A DNA stretch of 64,000 nucleotides from Prorocentrum cordatum (GCA_963575745.1 CAUYUJ010022063.1:1-64000); one strand, 5' to 3'; shown: positions 18,107 to 29,330, counted from the stretch's first letter. A program made the numbers and translations. The notes: generated by a model not told the origin, from the sequence alone.

Positions 18107-18240
18107 GCCCATCGACGTTGGTCGATGAGGCGGGCTGGACTCATCGATGTTTGTCGATGGGGCCCTCAGAACCTGGCGATCCCATCGACGTACGTCGATG
18201 GGTCCCCCCCCAGGCATGCCCATCGACGATTGTCGATGGG
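18107..18240. repeat. Short palindrome array, right of the retrotransposon
   Basis: Four hairpin units follow each other: near 18108-18127 (loop gttg), 18141-18161 (gttt), a perfect CCCATCGAC-gtac-GTCGATGGG near 18182-18203, and one with loop gatt near 18219-18240. With the left copies they make an array with a period of about 35-40 bp. The stem is conserved while the loop varies. Confidence 0.8.
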
Positions 18241-18563
18241 ATCGCTAGGTTTGGCATCATTTCTTCATCGCACGGGCGTTTTTATTTTTGTGTTTGTACG
18301 ATGTGGTGTTGTGTTGCGTGCTTGTTATTTGGTGACGCAGTGTATTTTTTCCGTGGCGATATTTACATCGCGCGCGCGGTCAGGCGCCGCGCAACTGCGC
18401 GACCGAAGTTGGGATGCACGACGTGAACATTTCAATTGTGCGCGCGTGTTGGAGATCGATCGTTGCATATCACGCGTGTGTGTATATGTGAGCATGGCGC
18501 GCGCGCGCACGACGACATGCATGCGCGCGCGAACGCGATGGGAGCGCGCGACGTCCCGCACAG
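18241..18563. other. Non-coding, probable intron 3' part
   Basis: T- and CG-alternating sequence with no convincing ORF. It ends in CAG at 18561-18563 in front of a coding-like exon, so it is probably the 3' part of an intron that also holds the retrotransposon. Confidence 0.45.
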
Positions 18564-18683
18564 CTCGAGGACCGCTACGGTCCTGGCAAAGCTCCGCTTG
18601 AGTACCTGGCGCTGGTGGATGACGAATTCCTCCTGAGTCCAGACAAGCTGGTGAAGCTAGTCGTGGATGGACAATTCACAATT
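18564..18683 (+). CDS. Gene A exon (partial)
   Basis: Reads LEDRYGPGKAPLEYLALVDD and onward to VVDGQFTI, after a CAG acceptor. The frame stays open into a run of G. The donor is best read as GC (ATT|GCGGGG), leaving phase 0. Function unknown. Confidence 0.55.
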
Positions 18684-19139
18684 GCGGGGGGGGGGGGGCA
18701 GCCGTCGCGATGTGCTCTGCCCGCGACATCAGTGGTCTCTGCTAGCCTATGGCGCCACGAGTGCACGACGCGTCAGCGTTCGGTCTTAAACAATTGCTCA
18801 TGCAGACCGCGCACGTGTAATTGATGATGCGCACATATGGTTGCTTGAGGTATGGATGGGGTGGTGGTGTGGGGGACATGTAAGGACATGCGGCAGCCAG
18901 TTGAGATGGGCTGGGCTCGCACGGACTGGTTGCCGCAGTGGGGTGCGGGGGCGCCCAGGCTGATAGGGCGAGGGAAGAGACCGCGTGCAACCACTTGTCG
19001 CCACATCAGGACACTCCCATGGGCGTGCACAGGGGGAGAGGACGGGAGTGCGGCGTGGAGGAGCCAAGGGAAGGGGTGATCTAGGGTGGTATGGCGAGTC
19101 GATCGAGCGAGCTCTTGCCTTGGAAGTGCTGGGCGGGAG

Positions 19140-19271
19140 TCTCGGCACCCCTTCAACGACCGCGGGGACGAAGCGTCCATACGCAAGCGGCAACAAAGCG
19201 TGGAAACAGTTGGTCTCCTGTACGAGAACAAGGGCGGCGCGCACCTGGTTCAACACGAAGACCCGATGAAG
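19140..19271 (+). CDS. Gene A exon (partial)
   Basis: Starts in phase 0 after GGGAG and reads SRHPFNDRGDEASIRKRQQS, then a charged helical stretch. The donor is uncertain: a GA donor at 19272 keeps phase 0, and a GT donor lies at 19279. Unrecognised. Confidence 0.5.
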
Positions 19272-19534
19272 GAGGAGGGTTGTTTGGGGGGTGGCGTCAG
19301 GGTGTTGCATGCTTGCCAGGATTAACTTTACGCACCAACTATGTTGTAACACGCGAAGCAGCGTCGGCATTGACGCGCATGGACGCACGTCGCACGCACA
19401 CCTATATTTAGGATTGTCCCTCCAAGTGTATTGTGATCTCAATGTGAGTCATGCTGCCCTTCAGCATGTCTGTCTAGCTGCGCCGTGCCTGCGCCCTCTG
19501 CAATCCACTCCATCCTCGATGTTCGTTGTTCCAG

Positions 19535-19685
19535 GTTCGTTTCTTGGCCCACGCCCTTCGAGCGTTGTCCTGTGTGGGGCAGGACTTTTGGCAAGCTGTG
19601 CACGGGGCCACGCTCGCGCAGGGCGTGGAGCGGGCTTGGCTCAAGGACACAGAGAAGAAGAACATCAGCGTTCAAAGGACTCGGC
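19535..19685 (+). CDS. Gene A exon (partial)
   Basis: After TTCCAG the frame reads VRFLAHALRALSCVGQDFWQ and ends in KNISVQRTRR before a G run. Exon composition is clearly protein-like. The 3' limit is approximate because the donor lies in or after GGGGGGG. Confidence 0.55.
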
Positions 19686-20162
19686 GGGGGGGCGTGTAGG
19701 GCGTGAGCACTGATCAGTGGACATGTGCAAGGAATCTGGACAAGGCTAGAGGAGCGGTGCATAGCAGCGCTCGCTTGGGACATCCTCTATGGCAAGCCTG
19801 AGACCGCAAACTATTCTTATATGTAATTCGTCCAGGGGCTGCGGCTCCATTGAGGAGGTGGGGGCTCCCGCTTGCGACCTCGTCCGATATCACTCAGGCA
19901 TGGGACCCCCATCTAGACGTGTTCTTGCTTCGCACCGAAATGAGACCCTCGCTTAAGCTCTTCCCACATTTCATTCAGACATGCATGACATGGAACCCGC
20001 GTTGGTACACTGTGCTCCGTGCATGCCAATTATGTGAGCCAGGGCGTGCGCGCGAGGGTGCACGAACCAAGAATGGATAGGGCAGGAGTATCGCGCGAGG
20101 GTGGGCACACTGCAAGTGCTACAGGCGGGCCATCACGCGCGGGTGCATCATGTTTCTGAAAG

Positions 20163-20332
20163 AACTCGGAAACGAGACAAACGAGGTGACGACAATCCGG
20201 GCGATCATCGAAAAAATAAGGGCCGTGGACATCATCGAGGCTGGCTGGAAGACGCTGGCAAAACAGAACAATTGGACATGGGCTGGGCTCGGCCAGAGCG
20301 TGTACAATACCAAACGCTTTGAGTATGTAGAG
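20163..20332 (+). CDS. Gene A exon (partial)
   Basis: Coding-like: ELGNETNEVTTIRAIIEKIR, then a Trp-containing stretch ending FEYVE. The acceptor is AAAG and the donor GTGGGG. Function not recognised. Confidence 0.55.
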
Positions 20333-20763
20333 GTGGGGCGGGGTGGACTTGCAGGCAGAGGGCCATGTGCAATCATGGCGACAGTGATAGCCCAGGGTCG
20401 GATTAAAAGGGGGTATCTGGGGCTGCCTATCGCGGCTGTGTCATTATTGTTCAGCTTAGTTGGTCGTCGACAGCTCTCCTATGCATTGCCGTCTGCGTTC
20501 TCCCTACCCTTCATCAGTCGCCCTCTCCTTCCCCCTCCCTCACTCCTAGCACCTGCTCCCCATGGGCATCCCTCCGCACCTTCTGTGCACGCGCTGCCTA
20601 ACTACATCGACCTCAACGTCCACTGTCTTCTTGGCAATATGATTCACACGCAGCCGCGCATTGCCATCTCTCAGGTGCGCACGGTGCACGCCTTCTCACG
20701 CCTCCTGATCAAATACCTTCTATCTCGACGGGGAGGGGGGGCGATCAAACCTGGCTGGTTCAG

Positions 20764-20970
20764 GGACAAGAACGCCTACCAAGTGGCCTCAGCCTTTCGC
20801 AGTGACGCTGCGAATCTCATGGTGGGCGATAACGAAACATTCTGGGACAGATTGGTTAGCATAACGCAAGAGTTCGTCGACTTCCCCGCGATGGACGGCA
20901 GGACGCACGACCAGGTGCTCAAGATATTGGGCTCTACCATGCGGGTGCTGGGGGTAGATGACGGCAGGGG
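20764..20970 (+). CDS. Gene A exon (partial)
   Basis: After TTCAG the frame reads DKNAYQVASAFRSDAANLMV and continues to MRVLGVDDGRG before GTAGCG. Helical, acidic and basic residues mixed; unrecognised. Confidence 0.55.
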
Positions 20971-21676
20971 GTAGCGAACGTATTTCAAGGGGTCAGGTGG
21001 GGCTTGTAACAAGGTGGGCCTCGCCAGACATAGACATTGGCAAATATAGCGCAGACTGCATTCGACCCCCAGTGCCCCCCCCCCCTCCCCACGACACATC
21101 CAGGTTACCCTTTTTGCACATATTCCTCGGCAGTTCCTACTTTCAGCCCGCTACTTCGATTCGGGCACTCCTCATATGGACTGCTCAGCGTTGCCTCTCA
21201 CCCCCATAACCCCATTCGTTTATTTTACCGCGCAAGTAACACATGACCAGCTAATTCCTGCACCAACGGTTCACTCCCTGGGTGCATCGGCACGGTGCAT
21301 CACTTGCAACTTGCAACGGCGTTCAAACGGGGGTGTCCTTCAGTGTGCTTAAGGTGGTTGGCCAGCGCAACCTGTTATATGTATGTTATGGCAACTTCTA
21401 ATCTCTAAATGTTCGCGTCGACTGCATCACAAGTGCATGCTCATGCGCCGTTGCAACGTAGTTCAGAATTTCCTCATGCATCCCCTTTACTTGCGACCCT
21501 ATCCAATCATCTACTGTTGTTACCCTCCGCCCCCCCCCCGCGTCCAATCGGCGCCACTCCCTATGTATTTATGTATATCCTTCAGTCGGGCTGAAGGCTA
21601 AACATAAGAGTTGCATCGGATGGCGGGCGCCGCGCCCCCCCCCCTCCCCCGCCTCTCCCCGCCCCCGTCCTGGCAG

Positions 21677-21790
21677 ATCTTCAAGCACGCGGCTCCCGAC
21701 TTCATCATGCCGATCTGCTTGCTGGCGTTCCCGCGCCTGGACAAGCCATGGGGGACGTGCCCGCTATTGCCAGGACTCGCTTTGGCGATT
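21677..21790 (+). CDS. Gene A exon (partial)
   Basis: After TGGCAG the frame reads IFKHAAPDFIMPICLLAFPR and onward. The end is a GC donor (ATT|GCGTGG) or lies slightly further on, in a G run. Hydrophobic HEAT-repeat-like character is possible, but I would not name a family. Confidence 0.5.
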
Positions 21791-22084
21791 GCGTGGGGGG
21801 GGGGGGGGGTGGAGGGTGGGCTCGGAGGAAAGATGCGGCAAGGATGCGGGGTTGGGATCCGGGGAAGGCGGAGCGCTCGGCTAGAAGTTATGCGCTTATA
21901 CGGATGCGTTGTGAGAGGATCAAGGGTTCCATCCTAGGCGTCTGCTCTTCGAATTTATGTCCATAACCCTTTGCTGCTTGCTTGTGCGTCCGACCGTCCG
22001 AGAATAGCCGCGCCTAGGAATGCCGTGACTGTTGCATGCAATGCGCCATGGTATTATATGTTGTATTTGCAAATCCGCTGCCAG

Positions 22085-22203
22085 ATGGCTTGCCCGTCCT
22101 CCGCTCCGTGAATGACTCTGACTTGCGGGCCGTCTTGCAAGATTTCGTAGAGAACTCGGGGAACGCTGACAAGGCGAAGGCAAAGCAAGATCAAGCTCGC
22201 AAG
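22085..22203 (+). CDS. Gene A exon (partial)
   Basis: Reads GLPVLRSVNDSDLRAVLQDF and ends DKAKAKQDQARK. It joins in frame to the exon at 22483 (ARAKAEKKAKD). The junction is AAG|CGACTG...CGCAAG|GCC, with CGCAAG at both sites, so the donor would be CG or shifted by one base. Confidence 0.55.
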
Positions 22204-22207
22204 CGAC

Positions 22208-22470
22208 TGACTTTTTTTTTTTGTGCACAAAAGCCCCCAGGTTTTTTCCTTCATTTGTTACTTTTGTGTGTGTTCTTGTGTTTGTTCGTTGCATTCTCTT
22301 GTTCTTTGCGCTTTTCGTTTTTTGATTTTGGTTATATATTTTTTTTATATTGTTTTTTTTATGTTTTACTTTCTTCTTTTCTTTATTTTTTGTTTAAATT
22401 TTTTTTTTCGTTTTTTTTGATATTTTTTTAACTTTGTTTATTTGCTTTGTTTTTTTGGGCCCTCTGCAAA
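22208..22470. repeat. T-rich intron
   Basis: About 260 bp of mostly T with scattered G, A and C. This is unlike the GC-rich surroundings and sits inside an intron of gene A. The ORFs it contains are composition artefacts. Confidence 0.7.
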
Positions 22471-22482
22471 AAAGTGCGCAAG

Positions 22483-22807
22483 GCCAGGGCGAAGGCAGAG
22501 AAGAAAGCCAAAGATAGCGTCAAGAAGGGTACTGCTGCGAGCAAAACGAAATCGAAGCCTCCGACAGTTGTAAAGGGCCAGACTGCAATGGTGCCATTGG
22601 CGCTCATCGAGGACGACCACGCAGGGACCAAGTCAAACTTCATTAGCCATGTGAAGGCGGCAGCAGAATACATGGAGAAGGTCAACAATAAACATCCAGA
22701 GGTGATTGCAGCGTTTATCAACATCGCGCACTACATGGCTGTATCAGGGTGCACGGGCGAGGGTAGCAATAGCAACATGGGCACATGTCAGTTTCCAGAT
22801 GTGTTGG
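22483..22807 (+). CDS. Gene A exon (partial)
   Basis: A Lys/Ala-rich start (ARAKAEKKAKDSVKKG) is followed by a globular stretch with HVKAAAEYMEKVNNKHPEVI and MGTCQFPDVL. The donor is GTAAAA. It is the clearest exon of this gene; the family is unrecognised. Confidence 0.65.
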
Positions 22808-23118
22808 GTAAAAGGGAATAGGATGAGAAGCGGGGGAGGTGGGGGTGGTGTCTGGCCCTTCTCACATGCTCTCCCATCCTCATCGTTCTCGTCCCCTCTG
22901 CGTGTTAGCCGTTGTTTGCGCCCCGTCCCCCTGTCGTTCTGCTCCTCCCCGCTATTAGAAACGTCGCCAGTGTCGCATGCCAGCAGTGTCAACATAAGCG
23001 AAGTAATGCTTGAAGTGCTCCCCCTCCGATGCACGCCCTATTTGTGGTTCTACGTTTGGTTTCCATGCCTGGCTTGGGCGGGGCCGCGAGGCGTCCGAGC
23101 ATCTCCTTGCATGCCAAG

Positions 23119-23213
23119 GCGGGGGCAGAGCCGAAGGTGTGCAAGGGGTGGTCGGCGCTGAAGATCTTTTTCAAAGAGTGGCTATACGCGCAGAGGAAGC
23201 AGCTGAAGCCAAG
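23119..23213 (+). CDS. Gene A exon (partial)
   Basis: Reads AGAEPKVCKGWSALKIFFKE and ends at a phase-2 GC donor (CCAAG|GCTTCC). GCCAAGGC occurs at both exon limits. In phase with the exon at 23479. Confidence 0.6.
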
Positions 23214-23478
23214 GCTTCCCTGCGCATCCATGTCCAGCTATCTTGCTCTCTCCTCAGCTTGGTCTTCTGATTCCACCTGTCGTGCCAGGCGTTGCGTTGT
23301 GATGCAGTCGTAGCCTTGCGCAGGCCAGCACGGCCCATCCTTCATAGTCTTGCATTGTGGAGCGTTCGCAGTCCTGCATATTGAACAGGGCCGCTCTCTG
23401 TCTGATACAGGTCTCCTGCCGTTTAGAATCCCACCTCCGCGCTGGCCCGACCCGCCCCCTTCTGCCTCTTCTGCAGAG

Positions 23479-23680
23479 GGCCAGCGACCCCGACTCGATT
23501 GCGCTTCTCAAGCTGGACACGTTGGGTGACGCTGGTGTCGAGGCCCAGAAGGCTGTCATCGAGGACGGCCCAAAGATGTCAGAGCAGGAGGCGGCCGAAT
23601 TGTTGACGATGACCGCTTCCGACGCGTGTGCCCTTCTGACGGCGGCGCAGAAGACTGGCTTCTTCAGCTATCCCGTTTCG
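23479..23680 (+). CDS. Gene A exon (partial)
   Basis: Joined in phase, it reads ASDPDSIALLKLDTLGDAGV, then acidic and helical residues to FFSYPVS. The donor is GTGGGG. Phase 0 agrees with the next exon at 23949. Confidence 0.65.
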
Positions 23681-23948
23681 GTGGGGTGGGGGGGTTGAAT
23701 CATCGTTCGTGCGCGGTGCTTCTAAACTGTTTTGACGCGTGCAGGGGGTGCCGTGTTTATCGTTGGACCCTGACCCTATGTGTTCCATTGTTGTGCATTG
23801 CGTTATCTTAGTTCATGGTTGTTTCGCGAGCGAGCATCGGTGCCGTCATTGCCTTCTGTCTATCTGGGTCGCCACCCTCCGCGGCTTACCTTGAACGTGC
23901 GGGGAGGCCGACCCTGAGGCCGCCGTCGTGACTAACCGCGCCTTGCAG

Positions 23949-24158
23949 GACATCATGACCAAGATGCTGAACATTCATGTGTCCACTGATACTGGCAATA
24001 GCGATACTCAACCGTCTTCGATTACCCCTGGTGTTGGTGGAGGCGGGTTTCCGTCGCTCCAGGCTGCCCGCGGCACCTTTCTCGATATAGCAAAGGGCAG
24101 CGTGGCCCAGATGTATCCAGATGCTTTCGGCAACGTGTGCGATACCATTGACAGATTG
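23949..24158 (+). CDS. Gene A exon (partial)
   Basis: After TTGCAG it reads DIMTKMLNIHVSTDTGNSDT, a Gly-rich part, then DAFGNVCDTIDRL. The donor is a canonical GTGAGT. Phase 0 at both ends. Confidence 0.65.
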
Positions 24159-24230
24159 GTGAGTTCTGGGTTCGAGGCGCACTTAGCCTGCCCCCCGTGG
24201 AACGTGCTGCGCTCTGAAGGTATGAGCCAG

Positions 24231-24335
24231 ACCAGGTTGTGTGCGGCTCGTTTGAAGTTCTTCGGGCACATGATCACGACAGTCGGCCAGATGACGTGCG
24301 TGATTCAGCCCTCGAGCGATGCGTCGGCTCCGCTC
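24231..24335 (+). CDS. Gene A exon (partial)
   Basis: Reads TRLCAARLKFFGHMITTVGQ and then a Ser/Ala-rich end. Phase 0 at the acceptor (GCCAG|ACC). A GC donor at 24336 keeps phase 0 into 24649. Confidence 0.55.
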
Positions 24336-24648
24336 GCTGGTCGGCATGTGACTCCACTTGAGGCGATCGGCTGTTATTTTGGCACTGCGCCCGAACGTGC
24401 GCTGCCTTGCCTTCCATGGTGGTTTCAGCATCCTTGCTCTTCGCATGTGTCGTATATGTATACCCCCTCTCCAGCTGCGCTCTTTGCAACGCACCTCCAA
24501 ACCTCCAGCTTCGTCGCCCTGCTCTCAACCCAATCCCTCAATTCGTTCCCTGTTGTTTCCCGCAGTCATGCCGCTACCTCCCCGAAGCGTCCACGGTCTA
24601 AGTCCCCCCCCCTTCTGCCGCGGCCCGTCCTTGGCAATGGCCAGTCAG

Positions 24649-24750
24649 GCGAAGTGCTTCCAGGACTTGGCCGCGAGCATCAGGCTGCCTGGCCCAGGGA
24701 AGCAGGCGCTAGATTTGCCGACCGCCCTGGTGGCGCTGCAGGATTCGCTG
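24649..24750 (+). CDS. Gene A exon (partial)
   Basis: Reads AKCFQDLAASIRLPGPGKQA to VALQDSL. The GC donor (CTG|GCGGCA) is in phase 0, and the next exon at 24970 continues in phase. Confidence 0.6.
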
Positions 24751-24969
24751 GCGGCAACGGGAGGGGGGGGGCACAGGTGGGGAGAGAGGGGATGTGAGAA
24801 AGGGAGGGTTCAAGTAATGTCAGCCGCAGGGAAAACGATTGAGGGGGGAGGGGGGAACGTGGGCAGTTCGAAAGGGAGGGAGGTGGGGGGCTAGAGAGGG
24901 AGAGGACCCAATGGATCAGTTGGATGGGGCGCCCGCCACCCCCCCCGTCAGGAGCCGCCCAATTCGAAG

Positions 24970-25116
24970 AACATGGGCGAGATCATCGACATCATCTTCT
25001 CCATCGCAGGGGAATACCAGAAGAAGGCCGAGGCGGTGCCTTGGGCAAATTATACCGTGGAGTTGCAGGCGCTGCAGATGTCGCTCGACACTGCCCACGG
25101 CGAAGAGCAGCTCAAC
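24970..25116 (+). CDS. Gene A exon (partial)
   Basis: Reads NMGEIIDIIFSIAGEYQKKA to HGEEQLN and ends at a GC donor (AAC|GCGGCG). In phase with 25687. Confidence 0.6.
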
Positions 25117-25686
25117 GCGGCGGGGAGGGGGGGAAATGGGAGAGAGGGGATGCATGCAAGTAACTACAGGGGCACTGGTTTGATATGCCGCACGTTGTGA
25201 ATCTCGGCTGTGTGGTGCTTATTCGCATTGGAGGCCAATTTCCTCCGATCGTGCATCATGGAGCGATCGTGGTCCACGTGCGATAAGGCGTCGGGCTTTT
25301 ATGCGTGCATACGATCTCCATGCGCAGCCTTTTGTGCGTGCACGCACCTACGCATGGACAGATGAGAGGTCGCCTAGATGACTGAAAGCGTGCTGTGCGT
25401 TGCGTGTAATATGATTGGTTGTCTAATGCGCACGTTTGCTTGCGCCTGCGCGTTGGCGCACGCTTCGGTCAGTAGCATTGTCCGACGGCGCAGCCGCTTG
25501 CAAGCATCGACGAAGAGGAATGATTCGATCGCGCGAGGGGGGGGGGGGGATAATTGGCTGATGTGCATGCAGTCATGCATGCAGGGGCGCTGGCAGGGGG
25601 GCAGAGAGAGGAGCCGACGTGCACGTAAGGCATACGCAGCGGGGACAAGGCATACCATGAGCGTTAAATGGGGTAGGGGTCGTTAG

Positions 25687-25890
25687 GTGCTGAAGAGGAT
25701 CGGCATTCACAGTGCGTCCTTCAAGTTTACGGCCCAGCAATCGCTCTTCAGGGATGCCAAGAGCAAGATGATAGCGGACGCCGTGGCCAAGTGGAAGGAT
25801 GCCAGGAGGGATGCCAAGGACATCTCAGAGTTCAACGCGAATCCATGGGAAAAGGTCTCTTTCACGATCGAAGAGCGGTACCCGAGACAG
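25687..25890 (+). CDS. Gene A exon (partial)
   Basis: After GTTAG it reads VLKRIGIHSASFKFTAQQSL, a Lys/Asp-rich helix, and ends EERYPRQ at a GC donor (CAG|GCTGGG). Phase 0 at both ends. Unrecognised. Confidence 0.62.
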
Positions 25891-26300
25891 GCTGGGCCCC
25901 TGGGGGCGTGGGAGATGGTTTGGGTTAGAATATGAGTTCTGTAAATGATTTGGGTGGGGGACGCTTTTGGGGGCAGGGTGGGTGGGGGCTTGACGGGCGG
26001 AGTTAGTTTCGATGGATTGGCAGGCGCTGATGGGCCAGCTCAGGGGCTTAGGGTTCTTGCGCGCTCTCGCTCATTCCTTGGCGCATCCCATCCGTCGCTC
26101 TAAGCTTCGCCCCCCCCCCCCCCGTTCCCTTGGCGCCTTGGCGAGCACCAGCGTCCAGTGCGCCATCGTGATTTGGAGACGCGCCCCTCCTGCGGGGGTG
26201 GGGGGGTGGAATGGCGGCCCCAGTGATCCCCTGAGCTCGGGTAGAGAGGGGGCTGGAAGCAGGAACAGAATGAGACACAAATCGCGGGATAACTGTAAAA

Positions 26301-26322
26301 GTGTGTGTGTGTGTGTGTGTGT

Positions 26323-26414
<92 letters not shown>
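26301..26414. repeat. (GT)n microsatellite
   Basis: Near-perfect GT repeat of about 114 bp with one early interruption (GTAC). It lies inside an intron of gene A. Confidence 0.95.
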
Positions 26415-26416
<2 letters not shown>

Positions 26417-26912
26417 TTGGGTCTGGCGATCATATGCAGGAGCGTGGTAAAGGTTGCGGTCATGCAACATCCTGGGTGTAAGTAATCGACGGGTGAGGCG
26501 GAGGGCAGATGTGGGGATTGATGGGGAGTGCCCTCGCCATCGCCCGCGCATCCCACCACCTTCCCCTGTCTCCTCCTCTCTCTGCTGCATCTCCGCGAGC
26601 ACCAGCGGCGAGTGCGGGTAGCGCCTGCCCAACCCCTGCCCCGCTTGGATGGATGGGGACTTGGCCGCCTGGGCCCTAGACAGGTTCCTGGGCTGGTAGG
26701 AGGAAGGTGGACGTATCAGTAGGAATTTGCAGCGCAAGAGTGGGAGCCTGATCAGGACTGGTAATACGATTGGAAGTGAGTAAGTGGGAGGAAATATACA
26801 AGAGACATCGCCGAGCATAAGTGCAAGGGAATAACGGACGAGGATGTCGCGGATGATTGGGGCACGTCGTCGGATAGGGGAGTCTGGGGGGGGGGGGGGG
26901 TGTGGGGTGGGT

Positions 26913-26918
<6 letters not shown>

Positions 26919-26963
<45 letters not shown>
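26919..26963. repeat. Poly-G tract
   Basis: About 45 consecutive G directly upstream of a CAG splice acceptor. Expected to form G-quadruplexes, and liable to length error in assemblies. Confidence 0.9.
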
Positions 26964-26966
<3 letters not shown>

Positions 26967-27164
26967 CAGGTCGCGCCGCAGCAGGGCGGCACCGTGGCCA
27001 ACAGGAAGCAGGGGAAGACAGATCCCAGGGCGCCGCGCTTCTTTAACTTGCAGCAGTGGACGTGCATGATTACCAAGCAGGAGCAGAAGGATGTTGCACC
27101 CCAGGAGAGCGACGACGACGGCGAGGAGCAGGGGGTGGAGCTGCCAGCCTTTGTTAAGAAGCAG
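26967..27164 (+). CDS. Gene A exon (partial)
   Basis: Reads QVAPQQGGTVANRKQGKTDP, then FFNLQQWTCMITKQEQKD and an acidic run. The frame reaches a TGA at 27171-27173, but a phase-0 GC donor (CAG|GCCGCC) just before it fits the local pattern. I do not treat the stop as the gene end with confidence. Confidence 0.55.
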
Positions 27165-27891
27165 GCCGCCTGAGCTCGAGGGGTGATTCGAGTATGTGGA
27201 GAACTTGCATCGCGGCTCATGCCGATGTTGCTTTGCTGCATTGCTTGGGGGCCTGGGGGAATTAGTGGGTGATGAGGCGGGCGAGGATGAAGGTGGACAC
27301 GCGAAGAACGGAGTAGAGGGCAAGGGGGGCGTTCCCAGGGGGCGCGCGACGGGGGGCGCGAGCGCGCGCGTAGAGGAGGGGTGGGGGGGGGGCAGGCGAG
27401 GGAAATGAGGATAAGGAATATAACGATTTGGAGGGCTATGCGAGGAGTTGGAGGAATAAGTCAGGGCGGCGTGCACAGTGGAGTGGGGGTCTCACACAGC
27501 GCCGCGTGCTCCCGCCCACGTGGCCCTCCCCAAAGGGGACTGAACCGCTTCTTGCTTTCGCCCCTGCTCTGGCCTATTATGCGTGGTGTCCTGGTGTTTT
27601 CCATCATCAGTCTCATCTTCGCCGTTTCCAGCAATGTCCAACATGTGTTCTTTATTAACGTTTCTGCACCTCCTCCTCCCCTCATCCTGTCGACCCCCTC
27701 CTTCGCCTCCTCCCTCCTCTCGCCCTTTCTACCCCTGGCCTCGCCCTTGCCCTTTTCGCGTTGGCCCTCTCGCATGCGAGGATGGGGGGGTGGAGGGGGA
27801 AGAGGGGGAAGGAAGAAGAGGAGTGTGAGGACTGACAAGGAGGAGAAGGAGGAGATGGAGGATGAGGGGGGGGATGGTGGGGGGGGGCCAG

Positions 27892-28043
27892 GTCACTACA
27901 GCTCTGATGAGCAAGCTCATGGACATGTATTCGAAGGTGGCCGCCGAGATGGTATCAGGTGCTGGCTCCAGCTGCGGCGACCTCGTGCTCAAAGCGACGC
28001 CGTCCGTGGGCTTGAAGTCTTACAGCTACACGATGATGCGGAA
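27892..28043 (+). CDS. Gene A exon (partial)
   Basis: Acceptor GGCCAG after a purine tract, phase 0. Reads VTTALMSKLMDMYSKVAAEM and on to KSYSYTMMRK. The donor is uncertain in AAGGGGAGAG. Confidence 0.55.
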
Positions 28044-28411
28044 GGGGAGAGGGGATCGCTGTCTTTGCTGTCTGTATTGCTTTTGCGCCATCCTCATGCC
28101 ATTGCCATGTTATCATACTGCCTATCTGCATTCGCTGTCTCCCCATGCGTGCTCTCATCCATCCTCGTGCCCCTCATCATGACATCATGCATTCGCGATC
28201 TTTCCTTCCTCGTGCCGATGTCCTTCCGCCCCCCTCCTCCTCCTCCACCTCCTCCGCCTCCTCCGACTGCCCCCCCCTTCTTCCCCCTTCCGCCCCCCTC
28301 CCCCCATTCAGTTGCAGTTCCCTGCCCCCCGCTCAGGCGTTTTCTTTTCTTCCTCACTCTCTCGTCCTATGCGGCCATGGGGTGCGTGCGCGGGGGCGGG
28401 GCGGGGGCGGC

Positions 28412-28668
28412 AGGAAGCAGGGCAGCGGTTCTTCGCCGCTGGCGTTGCCGCACTGCGGGCGCGTGGTGGAGGCGAAGGCGGCTGCGATGTTAAACAAGTT
28501 GTTGGTATTGCCGCTCTTCCCCGTGTCGCCGGACGACTTCGACGAGGCCGACGAGGACAACGAGTTGGCGCAGCTGATCGCCGATCTATTCGGCGGCGAG
28601 GGCGAAGGCGACAAGGGCGACGGCGAGGGCGACAAATGCGACGACAAGGACAAGGAGGGAGGGGGGGC
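28412..28668 (+). CDS. Gene A exon (partial), acidic tail
   Basis: Contains EAKAAAMLNKLLVLPLFPVS and DDFDEADEDNELAQLIADLF, then Gly/Glu/Asp/Lys low complexity coded by a GGCGA-type repeat. Both limits are approximate. Confidence 0.5.
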
Positions 28669-29165
28669 ACCGCTGCCATTATTATCATGTTGTGATATCG
28701 CCACCTCCCTCGCTCATCCTCCAGTGCGTGCATCCTCTCGCATGCTGGCTCCACCCTCCTCCGTCCTCTGCCCTCCATTTCCTGCTCCTGACCTGCCTCA
28801 CCTCGCCGCCTACTTCTCACTCGTTTGCCGCACAACCTCCGTCTTTAACAACCTCCATCGCTATCCCCCATCGGCCTACCAGTCCGTCGCCCATTTTCCT
28901 TTTGCCTGCCCTCAGTCACCCTTCCTCCTTCGCGCTCCGCCGTCTTCCTCCGTCCTCCCCGCCCCCCTCCTCCCCTCCCCCTCCCCCTACGAAACCTCAC
29001 CCCTTCTCCCCAGACTCTACTTCACCCCCCAACCCTACTCTCCACACTCACTCTGCAAACAGCCCCCCCACCCCCCCCTCGCCCCCCCGCCCCTACCGCT
29101 CCCTACCCATTCCCCCCCCCCCTCGTCTCGCCCTCCGCCGCTGCTCTCCTCCAGCGCCGCGCCAG

Positions 29166-29330
29166 GGGGAGTCTGGCGGTGACGGCGCCCTGGCGAAGTG
29201 CATGCAGGGCTGGCGCGCGGGCCCGACCCTCTACGTGGACGGGACCCAGTGGGCTTCTCCATCGAAGGGGGAGTTCTGCTGGTGCTGGCTCGTGCAGCAG
29301 AAGAAGGCGAAGCAGACTGCAGAGTCGGAG
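29166..29330 (+). CDS. Gene A exon (partial)
   Basis: After GCGCCAG it reads GESGGDGALAKCMQGWRAGP, then YVDGTQWASPSKGEFCWCW and a Lys/Gln-rich end. The end is approximate (a GG-rich donor area). Confidence 0.55.

Larger units (their letters stand above)
25891..26963. other. Low-complexity intron with (GT)n and poly-G
   Basis: Contains a GT dinucleotide tract at 26301-26414 and a G-rich stretch at 26886-26963 that includes a run of about 45 G. An acidic mini-exon near 26731 (EFAAQEWEPDQD) is possible but not secure. No other coding signal. Confidence 0.6.

Noticed and set aside
18107-18240. Regularly spaced palindromes considered as a CRISPR array.
   Set aside because: Eukaryotic context, irregular short spacing, no constant-length spacers and no cas genes.
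19635-19646. TTGGCTCAAG resembles the 3' end of the dinoflagellate spliced leader.
   Set aside because: Only 10 bases match, the rest of the leader is absent, and the stretch reads as codons inside a convincing exon (AWLKD). Chance match.
27171-27173. TGA as the end of gene A.
   Set aside because: A phase-0 GC donor lies just upstream and coding-like exons continue on the same strand, so the stop is probably intronic.
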